Shown here one piece after another: positions 26,041 through 33,594 of a DNA stretch of 35,716 nucleotides (position 1 is its first letter; every line of letters starts with the position of its first letter). The position numbers were made by a program, and so were the translations under genes. Origin of the DNA: Bacteroidaceae bacterium (GTDB lineage Bacteria; Bacteroidota; Bacteroidia; Bacteroidales; Barnesiellaceae_A); contig JAFXAB010000043.1 in the NCBI GenBank assembly GCA_017522135.1, positions 1 to 35,716 of the forward strand, in the 5' to 3' direction. Under the pieces are notes generated by a model that saw nothing but the letters and a program-made list of their open reading frames with translations, searched no databases and was not told the origin of the DNA.

Positions 26041-27219
26041 ATGCAACAGACACCTCAATCGGAACGCCTGCACATAGCTTTCTTTGGGCGTTGTAATAGT
26101 GGAAAGTCGTCGCTTATCAATGCGCTTACCGGTCAGAATATAGCTGTTGTGAGCGATGTGAGCGGTACGACTACCGACCCCGTAAGCAAGTCTATCGAAC
26201 TGCCGGGGCTGGGTGCTTGTGTGCTCATAGACACACCGGGATATGACGATACAAGTATCCTTGGCGAGCAACGTATTGCACACACCATTAAGGTAGTGGA
26301 TAAGACCGATATAGCCATATTGCTCTTTACCGAGCAATGGGGCGATGACGAGCATCGTTGGATTGCCGAATTTCGTGCTCGTGAAATACCTGTCATAGCC
26401 ATACTCTCGCAAGGCGATCGTCTTGTCGATGCCGATGCTCTTGTGCATGCTATTGAGAAAGATACCAAGTTAATCCCCATTGTTGTAAGTTCGGTAAACG
26501 GTTACGGGTTGCCTGCTTTGCGTGAAGCTCTGGCCGCTGCCGGTATGCGCGAGGAGCGTACCATTTTGCAGGGACTTGTCAACGAGGGCGATACTGTCTT
26601 GTTGGTGATGCCCCAAGATGCAAGTGCTCCCAAAGGCCGACTCATTCAGCCGCAGGTGCAAACCATACGCGAACTGCTTGACCGTCGTTGTACGGTTGTC
26701 AGTTGCGTTACCGAGGGAATGTCTGCAGCATTGGCTTCATTGGCACGACCTCCGCACCTCATCATTACCGACTCTCAGGTGTTTGATGCGGTATATAAGC
26801 TCAAGCCCGAGGCTTCGCGGCTAACCTCCTTTTCGGTACTTTTTGCTCGATACAAAGGTGATATATCGACCTTTGTGGCCGGTGCAAAAATGTTGTCGCA
26901 GCTTACCGAAAACTCGCGCGTGCTCATTGCCGAAGCGTGTACCCATGTGCCGCAAAACGAAGATATAGGACGTGTAAAATTGCCCGCCATGTTGCGTCGC
27001 AAGTTCGGTGCGGGACTGCACATCGATATAGTGAGCGGTCATGAATTTCCGCAAGACCTCACAGGTTATGACTTGGTGATACATTGTGGAGCCTGTATGT
27101 TCAACAGTCGTCATGTGCTCAACCGCATAGCCCGTGCTCGCATCCAAGACGTACCCATTACCAACTACGGCATTACTATTGCTGCCCTGACAGGAATACT
27201 CGATAAAATTGAGTATTGA
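26041..27219 (+). CDS. hydF: [FeFe] hydrogenase maturation GTPase HydF
   Basis: The 392-residue HydF is the scaffold and carrier that assembles the diiron subcluster and passes it to the apo-hydrogenase. It has an Era/TrmE-like GTPase domain with the P-loop GRCNSGKS (16-23), GTTTDPV and DTPGYDD. A middle dimerisation domain and a C-terminal cluster-binding domain follow, with the conserved ACTH near 300 and HCGACMFNSR near 345. All ligands expected are present. Together with hydE and hydG it forms an intact maturation set behind an interrupted hydrogenase. Confidence 0.95.
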   Translation: MQQTPQSERLHIAFFGRCNSGKSSLINALTGQNIAVVSDVSGTTTDPVSKSIELPGLGACVLIDTPGYDDTSILGEQRIAHTIKVVDKTDIAILLFTEQWGDDEHRWIAEFRAREIPVIAILSQGDRLVDADALVHAIEKDTKLIPIVVSSVNGYGLPALREALAAAGMREERTILQGLVNEGDTVLLVMPQDASAPKGRLIQPQVQTIRELLDRRCTVVSCVTEGMSAALASLARPPHLIITDSQVFDAVYKLKPEASRLTSFSVLFARYKGDISTFVAGAKMLSQLTENSRVLIAEACTHVPQNEDIGRVKLPAMLRRKFGAGLHIDIVSGHEFPQDLTGYDLVIHCGACMFNSRHVLNRIARARIQDVPITNYGITIAALTGILDKIEY

Positions 27220-27288
27220 TAAATGATGCCGTATTATAACAGCATTAACCGAAAGAACGATTTATGAATAACTTAAAACCATAGCCTT

Positions 27289-27675
27289 ATGAACAAGAAT
27301 CTTTTATGCCTGCTTTTTTTCTCCTTATTGTTGTTGTCTTGTAAAAAAGATGATCCAACAGATGATTTAGGTAAGAAACAATTGACATTGCTGGGCGAAA
27401 GTGTGATAGACGTGCCGGCCGAAGGAAGAACGGTAACAATTTCGTACGAGCTCACAAATGCATCGCTTGATGATATGGTAGAAAATGCTGCAACTGAACG
27501 CTGGTTGCATGTGACAGAGACAAATATTCATATCTCGAGCAAAGATAAGAAGTTGCAAGGTCATACAGCATGTAGGGTGTCGGAGAACGATACCAATGCC
27601 TTGCGCGAAGGGAAAATAGAATTTACCTGTGGCAACCAAATGGTTGAAGTAACAATCCGACAAGCAGGTAAGTGA
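27289..27675 (+). CDS. Small lipoprotein with BACON-like domain
   Basis: The 128-residue protein starts with a lipoprotein signal (LLLLSCKK; Cys19 as the lipid site). The remainder matches the BACON pattern: an early VPAEGRTVTISYEL strand, then RWLHVTE, SENDTNALREGKIEFTCG and VEVTIRQAG. BACON domains are Bacteroidota modules often linked to carbohydrate or mucin binding. Here the domain stands alone. The gene lies 69 bp after hydF on the same strand and ends at a strong terminator, so it may be the last gene of the hydrogenase transcript. A link to hydrogen metabolism is not evident. Confidence 0.75.
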   Translation: MNKNLLCLLFFSLLLLSCKKDDPTDDLGKKQLTLLGESVIDVPAEGRTVTISYELTNASLDDMVENAATERWLHVTETNIHISSKDKKLQGHTACRVSENDTNALREGKIEFTCGNQMVEVTIRQAGK

Positions 27676-27703
27676 AAATATTTTAGGTTGCGATAGATTA
27701 AAT

Positions 27704-27741
27704 AAAAGGAGTTGAGCCGACGTTGTGCTCAACTCCTTTTT
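27704..27741 (+). terminator. Terminator of the hydrogenase locus/lipoprotein gene
   Basis: The 14-bp perfect stem AAAAGGAGTTGAGC/GCTCAACTCCTTTT has a 9-nt loop and ends in a T tract. It lies 28 bp after the lipoprotein stop. Because A4 precedes it, it can also work on the minus strand. Confidence 0.92.
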
Positions 27742-27829
27742 CGTGTGCCTATTATCGGGGTCGTTAATCTTTGTGACAGAGTGGTACGGTTGCCGCTTGT
27801 TACGATTTTTTGACCAATAAGGCCTGCGT

Positions 27830-29389
27830 TTACACCACGCCTACTACCTCGCGCATAGCTTGGCGTAGGGTAGTTGCATCGTTGCTCTCTTCGCGAAGAA
27901 TGGAAAGGATATATTTGAGGTACTTATCCTTGTTGGCAAATCCGCATAATTGTACTATACCACAGTTGGGGAGCAACGACTTTTGGTTGTATACACGCAA
28001 TATCTTGTTGTAGCGACGCTCCGAAACATATAGACCGAACTTGTTGCATAGCTCGTTATAGAGCTTGCGAGGAGTACAATCGGCTGTGAGGGTGCGTATG
28101 TGTTCCTCGTAGTCGTCGATATTCTGTGAGCGACGGTCTATAAAACACTCAATCTCGCGCTTGGTGCGGTGGCGTGTATGCAACAGGGCTTGTTGTTTGA
28201 GTTCCGAGGCAAACATGTTGATGATATTGGTGCGTACAGTATCTAAAGTATTGTTCTCATTAAGCCCCATGCGTCGGGCAACAGTGCGTATAACGGGCTC
28301 TATGAGCAGCAGATTTTCAATCTCGGCTACCTCGGGTACAGCGATATTTCGTTGACGAAGGCTCTCTACTTCGCGGTTGGTACGACGGTCGCGGTCTACT
28401 ATGCCATGCGATTCGATGTGGTGGAAGCTCTTCAAGTCGTTGAATGTTCGAGTCGTTTCTATGACTTTTGAGCAGCCACCCAAAGGTTTTACCGTGTATT
28501 CGGGATAGAGTAGGGTGTATATGCGCACATCTATGCTGCGGTTGTCGGTACCTTCAATAAAAAGTATAGGTTTGCGACTGCCCAGTAGGTCGAGGTATAC
28601 ATCCTCAGGCAGCTCATTGGGGCTGTTTAGTATTTCATAGTCCCACAATTGTCGTTCAGCGTCATACGATTTTACCCACACACAAGTGCTGTCGTTGCGT
28701 GATGCTGCAAATTCGAGGTCGTGTGTAAGGTATATAAATGTGCAGTCGGGGCGCAGATGTTCGACAGTATCCCATACCGATTTCATGATAGAGTGGTGGA
28801 GAAACACTTCGGGGTCTTCTACCATGACGATGTCGTTTGGCTCGGCATACAATACCGATGCAAGTAGATAAAAGACCGTTTTCTCACCGTCACTGAGCCT
28901 TGTAGGCTCGTAGGGGCGAGTATCTTTATTACCCACAATGCTCAACTTGCCCGACATGCGCAGCATCTTGTTCTGTGGAAAGATGGTTTCCCAATGTTGT
29001 TGAACACGGTCGAGCTTGGTGCGTGGTAGTCGTTTTTGTTGATTTTCACTCTGTTTATATGCTATTACATTGACAAACTCCTCATACATGAGCAGATACA
29101 TCAATCGTTCAAACTCGGTATCGATAGCCTCTATCCTATAAGTAGTATTGGCCTGTAACTCATCGTATAGGCGAGTGATGTTGTTGCCTATGGTGTTGTC
29201 GTTGGCAGGATTGATAAATAGAGCTTTGAGTGCCGATATGTTAAATACTCTATCGGCACGACGACGAGCTATCTCATCTCCAAATCGACTCTTACCGGCA
29301 CCATTGGCACCTATGATAGTGAGAGCGCGCAAATCGTTGGTGAACTGCGTAGCTCTATTCTTTGTGTGTTGAGGCAATTCTATTTTCAT
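27830..29389 (-). CDS. AAA ATPase with C-terminal DUF4435 (TOPRIM-like) domain; possible defence protein
   Basis: The 519-residue protein has an ABC/SMC-like ATPase domain: Walker A GANGAGKS (27-34), signature LSDGEK (165-170), Walker B IVMVEDPE (187-194) and the H-loop YLTHD (220-224). A DUF4435 domain follows from about 270 with TOPRIM-like acidic motifs, IEGTD (278-282) and VDRDRR (331-336). ATPase plus TOPRIM resembles OLD nucleases. AAA plus DUF4435 is the pairing of the PARIS anti-phage system (AriA and AriB), which also exists as a fusion. Assignment to PARIS is inference only. The frame stays open to 29677 because the 75-bp repeats upstream lack stops. The Met at 29389 is preferred since the P-loop follows 26 residues later. 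Confidence 0.85.
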   Translation of the reverse strand: MKIELPQHTKNRATQFTNDLRALTIIGANGAGKSRFGDEIARRRADRVFNISALKALFINPANDNTIGNNITRLYDELQANTTYRIEAIDTEFERLMYLLMYEEFVNVIAYKQSENQQKRLPRTKLDRVQQHWETIFPQNKMLRMSGKLSIVGNKDTRPYEPTRLSDGEKTVFYLLASVLYAEPNDIVMVEDPEVFLHHSIMKSVWDTVEHLRPDCTFIYLTHDLEFAASRNDSTCVWVKSYDAERQLWDYEILNSPNELPEDVYLDLLGSRKPILFIEGTDNRSIDVRIYTLLYPEYTVKPLGGCSKVIETTRTFNDLKSFHHIESHGIVDRDRRTNREVESLRQRNIAVPEVAEIENLLLIEPVIRTVARRMGLNENNTLDTVRTNIINMFASELKQQALLHTRHRTKREIECFIDRRSQNIDDYEEHIRTLTADCTPRKLYNELCNKFGLYVSERRYNKILRVYNQKSLLPNCGIVQLCGFANKDKYLKYILSILREESNDATTLRQAMREVVGVV

Positions 29390-29407
29390 GGTGATGTGTT
29401 TTTGTTT

Positions 29408-29625
29408 TACAAATATAGTGAAAGGTGAGAGAAGAAAAATCAAATTTTTTTGAATATTTCGTCCGAGCCGCATCCTATATTCTACAAATATAGTGAAAGG
29501 TGAGAGAAGAAAAATCAAATTTTTTTGAATATTTCTTCCGAACCGCATCCTATATTCTACAAATATAGTGAAAGGTGAGAGAAGAAAAGACAAATTTGCC
29601 CCAAGTTTTTCGTCCGAGCCGCATC
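29408..29625. repeat. Three tandem 75-bp repeats, each carrying a promoter-like -7 box
   Basis: Copies begin at 29408, 29483 and 29558. Copies 1 and 2 differ by only a few bases. Copy 3 diverges after about 32 bp and regains similarity at CGTCCGAGCCGCATC (29611-29625). Each holds CAAATATA on the plus strand, i.e. TATATTTG on the minus strand (29410-29417, 29485-29492, 29560-29567). In each, a TTTG lies 23 bp upstream, slightly long for the consensus. All read toward the DUF4435 ATPase gene, the nearest with a leader of about 15-20 nt. Confidence 0.85.
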
Positions 29626-29687
29626 GGTGGGTACAATAATACCACACCAAGAAATATATCTCAATGTGGTATAACATATCATATCAG

Positions 29688-29760
29688 AGCCACAAGTGGG
29701 ACTCGAACCCACGACCTTTTCGTTACGAATGAAATGCTCTACCGACTGAGCTATTGTGGC
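29688..29760 (-). tRNA. tRNA-Thr (anticodon CGT)
   Basis: On the minus strand the acceptor stem is GCCACAA/TTGTGGC. The D arm is GCTC/GAGC, the anticodon loop is TTCGTAA (anticodon CGT), and the T arm is GTGGG TTCGAGT CCCAC. The last anticodon-stem pair is A-C. CCA is not encoded and the discriminator is T. It lies 27 bp downstream of the DUF4270 gene. Confidence 0.92.
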
Positions 29761-29787
29761 CTGTGTTGTATATCGTCTGCTATTTTA

Positions 29788-31197
29788 TCAGATGGGCTTT
29801 TGTGTTGTATATATAATTTTTATCTGTGCACCATCGAGGTCAAGTTCGACAATAGCAGGCGATTGGCTATATGGTGTTACGCTCACTACCGACGTTGTTG
29901 TTTCGTAGTACGACGAGCTGGTCTCCGAGAATACACTGACGGGTATAAGAGCTATTGTTTCATCGTCTTCGGTAACAGTAGGATCGTCGCGCTTGAGTAT
30001 GTTGCGTATGTAATTGCTTATGTCGCCAAAGTTGTATGCACCTTTACCTTTGTCGTATGTAGCATACATGGTGCTTATGTCGTCGGGCAATAGTTTTTGC
30101 TCAAAGAAATCTTTTACTTGCGAAGCTCTGATAAAGAGCAGGTGTTGAGGTGGTGCAAGTTGTGCATCTTCATTGGCAACTACGGGTATGGTAAACGACA
30201 GGTAGTTTAAGATATTCTGTATGCGATTGCTTTCTTCAAGTTTCTCTTGGTATTTTTTTATAATATTGGCGGTAGGGAATTTGATAATGGGAATATAGCC
30301 TATGGGGGCTTGTGCTATTACTTTCTTGCCTACAGCGTTGTTCTCTTCTACCTTTGCCTGCAGTTGTTCGTCGGGTGTGAGTGCAAAGTGATTGATGCTG
30401 CTTATCTCCGGTGTTACGCCCAGATAGTTGTATGAGAGTGTATCTATCTTGCCTTTTTCATTATCTATTGCGCGATAGTGCATGGTCATGAATATACCTT
30501 TGATATTGACCATGCGACCGTTTCCGTACGATATGTTCATGTATATACCGGGGAAGAATTTGGCAAACTCCGACGGCATGGAGAATACTTCGGGGTCTTC
30601 CTTGTATTTGTTGAATATTCTTTGTCCCAATTCCAACGGGAGTTTTACATCTATACGTTTGTATGTAACGGTTTCATCTTCGGTACTGTTGTTTTCGTCA
30701 ATAAAACCTTCGGTAGAGCTGCCAAACGGATGACTCGCTATGAGATTTTCGGGCGAGTAGTAGTCGAGCGGGTTGAGGTTGGTGTATAGAGGGCTTTTTA
30801 TGGTCTTGTCGAGGGTGTAAATATTCAAGACCATGGGAGCCAATGAGTCACCGGTAAGGTCGTTGTTGTAGTAGCTGAGATATAGTTTGATAGAGTCGAG
30901 GGTGTTGGGTTCTACATTGGTTGTGTCGATGTTGAGGCTGGGCATAAACTGTGTGAGGTAGCCCGATTGCAGATTGCCGTAGCCTTTTACCGACAAGTTG
31001 CCAATGAGGGGGTCTGTTGTGCGTCCCAAGATACTATCGTTATACACCGATTTGCCCGATAGTTTTATAGAGGTAGAGTCTACCGTTATTTCTATTAATG
31101 AGTCATTGAGTGACGAGCCTAATGTTGTTATTTCATCGTCACAAGCAATGAGTGAAATGCAACAGCACAAGACTGTCAGATATTTCAGTAATTTCAT
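29788..31197 (-). CDS. DUF4270-family lipoprotein
   Basis: The 469-residue protein begins with a lipoprotein signal (CCCISLIAC, lipid Cys near 19) followed by DDEITTLGSSL, the usual start of DUF4270 proteins. It continues as a beta-rich protein with the family stretch SGYLTQFMPSLNID and LDSIKLYLSYYNNDLTGDS. DUF4270 proteins are predicted outer-membrane lipoproteins of Bacteroidota, with no known activity. The gene follows the starch-synthase-like gene by 12 bp, so they form one transcript; that pairing beside panC is typical of Bacteroidales as I recall. Confidence 0.85.
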   Translation of the reverse strand: MKLLKYLTVLCCCISLIACDDEITTLGSSLNDSLIEITVDSTSIKLSGKSVYNDSILGRTTDPLIGNLSVKGYGNLQSGYLTQFMPSLNIDTTNVEPNTLDSIKLYLSYYNNDLTGDSLAPMVLNIYTLDKTIKSPLYTNLNPLDYYSPENLIASHPFGSSTEGFIDENNSTEDETVTYKRIDVKLPLELGQRIFNKYKEDPEVFSMPSEFAKFFPGIYMNISYGNGRMVNIKGIFMTMHYRAIDNEKGKIDTLSYNYLGVTPEISSINHFALTPDEQLQAKVEENNAVGKKVIAQAPIGYIPIIKFPTANIIKKYQEKLEESNRIQNILNYLSFTIPVVANEDAQLAPPQHLLFIRASQVKDFFEQKLLPDDISTMYATYDKGKGAYNFGDISNYIRNILKRDDPTVTEDDETIALIPVSVFSETSSSYYETTTSVVSVTPYSQSPAIVELDLDGAQIKIIYTTQKPI

Positions 31198-31209
31198 CTC
31201 CTTGTAATG

Positions 31210-32031
31210 TTATTGATTGTTATTGTTCCACACTTGCTCATAGAATTGCTCTATAGCGTCATTGCGAGTCTCTTCGGGTTGGTAGGGGAGGAACAATTTG
31301 CCTTTCTCTTTGGCGTAATCAATGAGCGATTGGTCTACATTTTCGCTACCGGCTATTACGCCATCGGCATAATCTATAGCACACTTGTTGAGTGTTATGA
31401 AGTCTATCTCTTCGCCCGAGGCAAAAGGTATATCTGCCGGTGTGATGTTGCGGAAGATGATTTTCTCGGCATAGCGGGCATCAAACGGGCGGGTAAACTT
31501 GTTGTCGTAGAGCGATACAACAACCTTCGAGTTGCGAAAACAAGGGTCGTCGGCGTATGACTTCTTGCAGAAGATGGGTGCCAATGATGATAGCCAACCG
31601 TGACAGTGGATAATATCGGGCTCCCAGCGGAAGTTCTTGACGGTCTCCATAACGCTACGTACAAAGAATATGCTGCGCTCGTCGTTATCTTCGCGATTGG
31701 CCTCATCTACAACTTCTCCTATATGACGTTGGAAATAGTCGTCATTATCGGTAAAGTATATCTGCATGCGTGCCGATTGTATAGAGGCAACCTTGATGAT
31801 GAGTGGGTGGTCGGTGTCGTCTATTATCAAATTCATTCCCGATAAGCGTTTTACCTCATGCAACTGATTGCGTCGCTCGTTGATATTGCCATATTTGGGC
31901 ATAAAAACGCGTATTTCATGACCTCTCTCCTGTATGCCTTGGGGTAGCTCGCGACATGTCTTGGCAAGCTCGTTCTCGGGCATGTAAGGCATCATTTCCT
32001 GGGCGATAAATAAGACTTTTGCTTTGCTCAT
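31210..32031 (-). CDS. Short glycogen/starch synthase-like protein (GT5 N-terminal domain only)
   Basis: The 273-residue protein corresponds to the N-terminal half of GT5 glycogen/starch synthases. It begins KVLFIAQEMMPYMPENELAK and contains PDIIHCHGWLSSLAPIF and the NKCAIDYADGVIAGS stretch. The ADP-glucose-binding KxGG motif expected after the first strand is replaced by ENELAK, and the whole C-terminal GT-B half is missing. Glycogen synthesis is therefore unlikely, despite the usual database name. The start at 32031 is preferred to an upstream Met at 32118, because the first strand begins right after it and the -7 box CAAAGATA lies at 32089-32096. Confidence 0.82.
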   Translation of the reverse strand: MSKAKVLFIAQEMMPYMPENELAKTCRELPQGIQERGHEIRVFMPKYGNINERRNQLHEVKRLSGMNLIIDDTDHPLIIKVASIQSARMQIYFTDNDDYFQRHIGEVVDEANREDNDERSIFFVRSVMETVKNFRWEPDIIHCHGWLSSLAPIFCKKSYADDPCFRNSKVVVSLYDNKFTRPFDARYAEKIIFRNITPADIPFASGEEIDFITLNKCAIDYADGVIAGSENVDQSLIDYAKEKGKLFLPYQPEETRNDAIEQFYEQVWNNNNQ

Positions 32032-32088
32032 GATTCTTTTTTTGCAATTTGTTAGGTGTGCTATCTTTATAGATACACGTAACCGATG

Positions 32089-32096
32089 CAAAGATA
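32089..32096 (-). promoter_or_regulatory. -7 box for the starch-synthase-like/DUF4270 transcript
   Basis: On the minus strand it reads TATCTTTG. A TTTG lies 23 bp upstream (32120-32123), as in the 75-bp repeat promoters. The leader to 32031 is about 50 nt. The site falls inside the N-terminal extension of the longer open frame, supporting the shorter start. Confidence 0.55.
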
Positions 32097-32281
32097 ATAA
32101 AAAAAATTGCTTTAGCATCCAAATTTCAGGAGACTTAACACTGAAAAATGGTGAATTTTCTTCAAATCGAGGTTGTCAAGTATATAAAATGTGCTCTTTG
32201 TGTAAAATTTTATAGACTTATGTTTCGCCGTTTGTAGTTTATTTATTTCCTTTGCATCAATTTTACAATCGACACTAAGTC

Positions 32282-33130
32282 ATGAAGAGAATAACAACAG
32301 TTGCTGAGTTGCGTCAGCTTGTAAATGCCGCACGCAGCGAAGGGAAAAAAGTGGGTCTTGTGCCCACAATGGGTGCTTTACATGTGGGTCATATTTCGCT
32401 CGTAGAACGTTGCGTTGCCGAGAATGACGTCACCGTAGTGAGTGTTTTTGTCAATCCTACTCAATTTAACGATAAGCGCGATTTGGAACTCTATCCTCGT
32501 ACACCCGAGGCCGACTGTGCCATGCTCGAAAAGGCCGGCTGTACCTATGTCTTTACACCCTCGGTCGAGGAGGTATATCCCGAGCCCGATACGCGTGTAT
32601 TTGAGTTGGGTACTGTAGCTGAAGTAATGGAGGGACGTTTTCGTCCCGGACACTTCAATGGTGTGGCTCAGATTGTGAGCAAATTGTTTGATATGGTTGC
32701 GCCTCACCGTGCATATTTTGGAGAAAAAGATTTTCAACAAATTGCAGTAATTCGTGCCATGGCCGCTCAGTTGCAATTTGACATCGATATTGTTGCATGC
32801 CCTATTGTACGTGAGGAAGATGGCCTTGCTTTGAGCAGTCGCAATACACGTCTCACTGCCGAGCAACGTCGCAATGCACCCCGTATTGCCGAGACACTCT
32901 TTGCAAGTCTCGAGTATGCCAAGACCCATACCGTGGCCGAAACCATAAACTTTGTTGTTGATACAATCAATGCTGTGCCCGAAATGAAGGTGGAGTATTA
33001 TGAGATTGTCGATGGTATATCGTTGTTGCCTGTCGAGGATTGGAACAAAAGCAATTTTGTTGTAGGTTGCATTACTGTGTACAACGGTGAGGTGCGACTC
33101 ATAGATAATATTGCTTATTGTCGCCCTTGA
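32282..33130 (+). CDS. panC: Pantothenate synthetase
   Basis: The 282-residue PanC joins pantoate and beta-alanine, using ATP, in vitamin B5 and CoA synthesis. It has the nucleotide-binding HIGH-type motif in [21 protein letters not shown], the FRPGHFNGV stretch, YFGEKDFQQ and SSRNTRLT. Length and motifs are complete. It is transcribed away from the starch-synthase-like gene and followed by panD after 40 bp, so the beta-alanine supplier and user are encoded together. Confidence 0.97.
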   Translation: MKRITTVAELRQLVNAARSEGKKVGLVPTMGALHVGHISLVERCVAENDVTVVSVFVNPTQFNDKRDLELYPRTPEADCAMLEKAGCTYVFTPSVEEVYPEPDTRVFELGTVAEVMEGRFRPGHFNGVAQIVSKLFDMVAPHRAYFGEKDFQQIAVIRAMAAQLQFDIDIVACPIVREEDGLALSSRNTRLTAEQRRNAPRIAETLFASLEYAKTHTVAETINFVVDTINAVPEMKVEYYEIVDGISLLPVEDWNKSNFVVGCITVYNGEVRLIDNIAYCRP

Positions 33131-33170
33131 TAGCTTGAATAAGAGATAACACACACAAAAACTACATACA

Positions 33171-33521
33171 ATGTATATTGAAGTTGTTAAGTCGAAGATT
33201 CACCGCGTGACGGTTACTCAAGCCGACTTGAATTATATTGGCAGCATTACTATTGATGAAGACTTGATGGATGCTGCCGGCATTATTGCCAATGAGAAAG
33301 TCTCTATCGTCAACAATAACAATGGTGCTCGCTTTGAAACGTATGTGATACGCGGAGAACGAGGCTCGGGTGTGGTGTGTCTGAATGGTGCTGCGGCTCG
33401 TTTGGTACAACCCGGTGACGTGGTTATCATCATGGCTTATGCTTGGATGGATGCCCAAGAGGCTCGCTCGTTTGAGCCCAAAGTGGTTTTCCCCGATACT
33501 CAAACAAACAAGTTGATTTGA
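33171..33521 (+). CDS. panD: Aspartate 1-decarboxylase
   Basis: The 116-residue PanD makes beta-alanine from aspartate with a pyruvoyl group. The proenzyme cuts itself between Gly24 and Ser25 (NYIGSITID), and Ser25 becomes the pyruvoyl residue. Tyr58-type and NGAAARL motifs are present. It follows panC and is separated from the MATE gene by a hairpin. Confidence 0.97.
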   Translation: MYIEVVKSKIHRVTVTQADLNYIGSITIDEDLMDAAGIIANEKVSIVNNNNGARFETYVIRGERGSGVVCLNGAAARLVQPGDVVIIMAYAWMDAQEARSFEPKVVFPDTQTNKLI

Positions 33522-33540
33522 TATTCAATTTTTATGTAAC

Positions 33541-33573
33541 AGGCTCATCTCTCCTTCCCTTTGAGGTGAGCCT
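33541..33573 (+). terminator. Terminator after panD
   Basis: A 10-bp stem, AGGCTCATCT/AGGTGAGCCT with one G-U pair, has a 13-nt loop and is followed by GTATTTTG. It lies 20 bp after the panD stop. Confidence 0.75.
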
Positions 33574-33594
33574 GTATTTTGTTATTTGTAGATT

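Noticed and set aside
29408..29625. CRISPR or coding tandem repeat
   Set aside because: The whole 75-bp unit repeats with no unique spacers, and each copy has a promoter box; not CRISPR and not coding.
29390..29677. N-terminal extension of the DUF4435 ATPase by 96 residues
   Set aside because: The extension is the translation of the 75-bp promoter repeats; the -7 boxes lie inside it and the ATPase fold starts after 29389.
32378..33154. A 258-residue open frame antisense to panC
   Set aside because: panC is complete and unmistakable; the reverse frame shows no recognisable motif.
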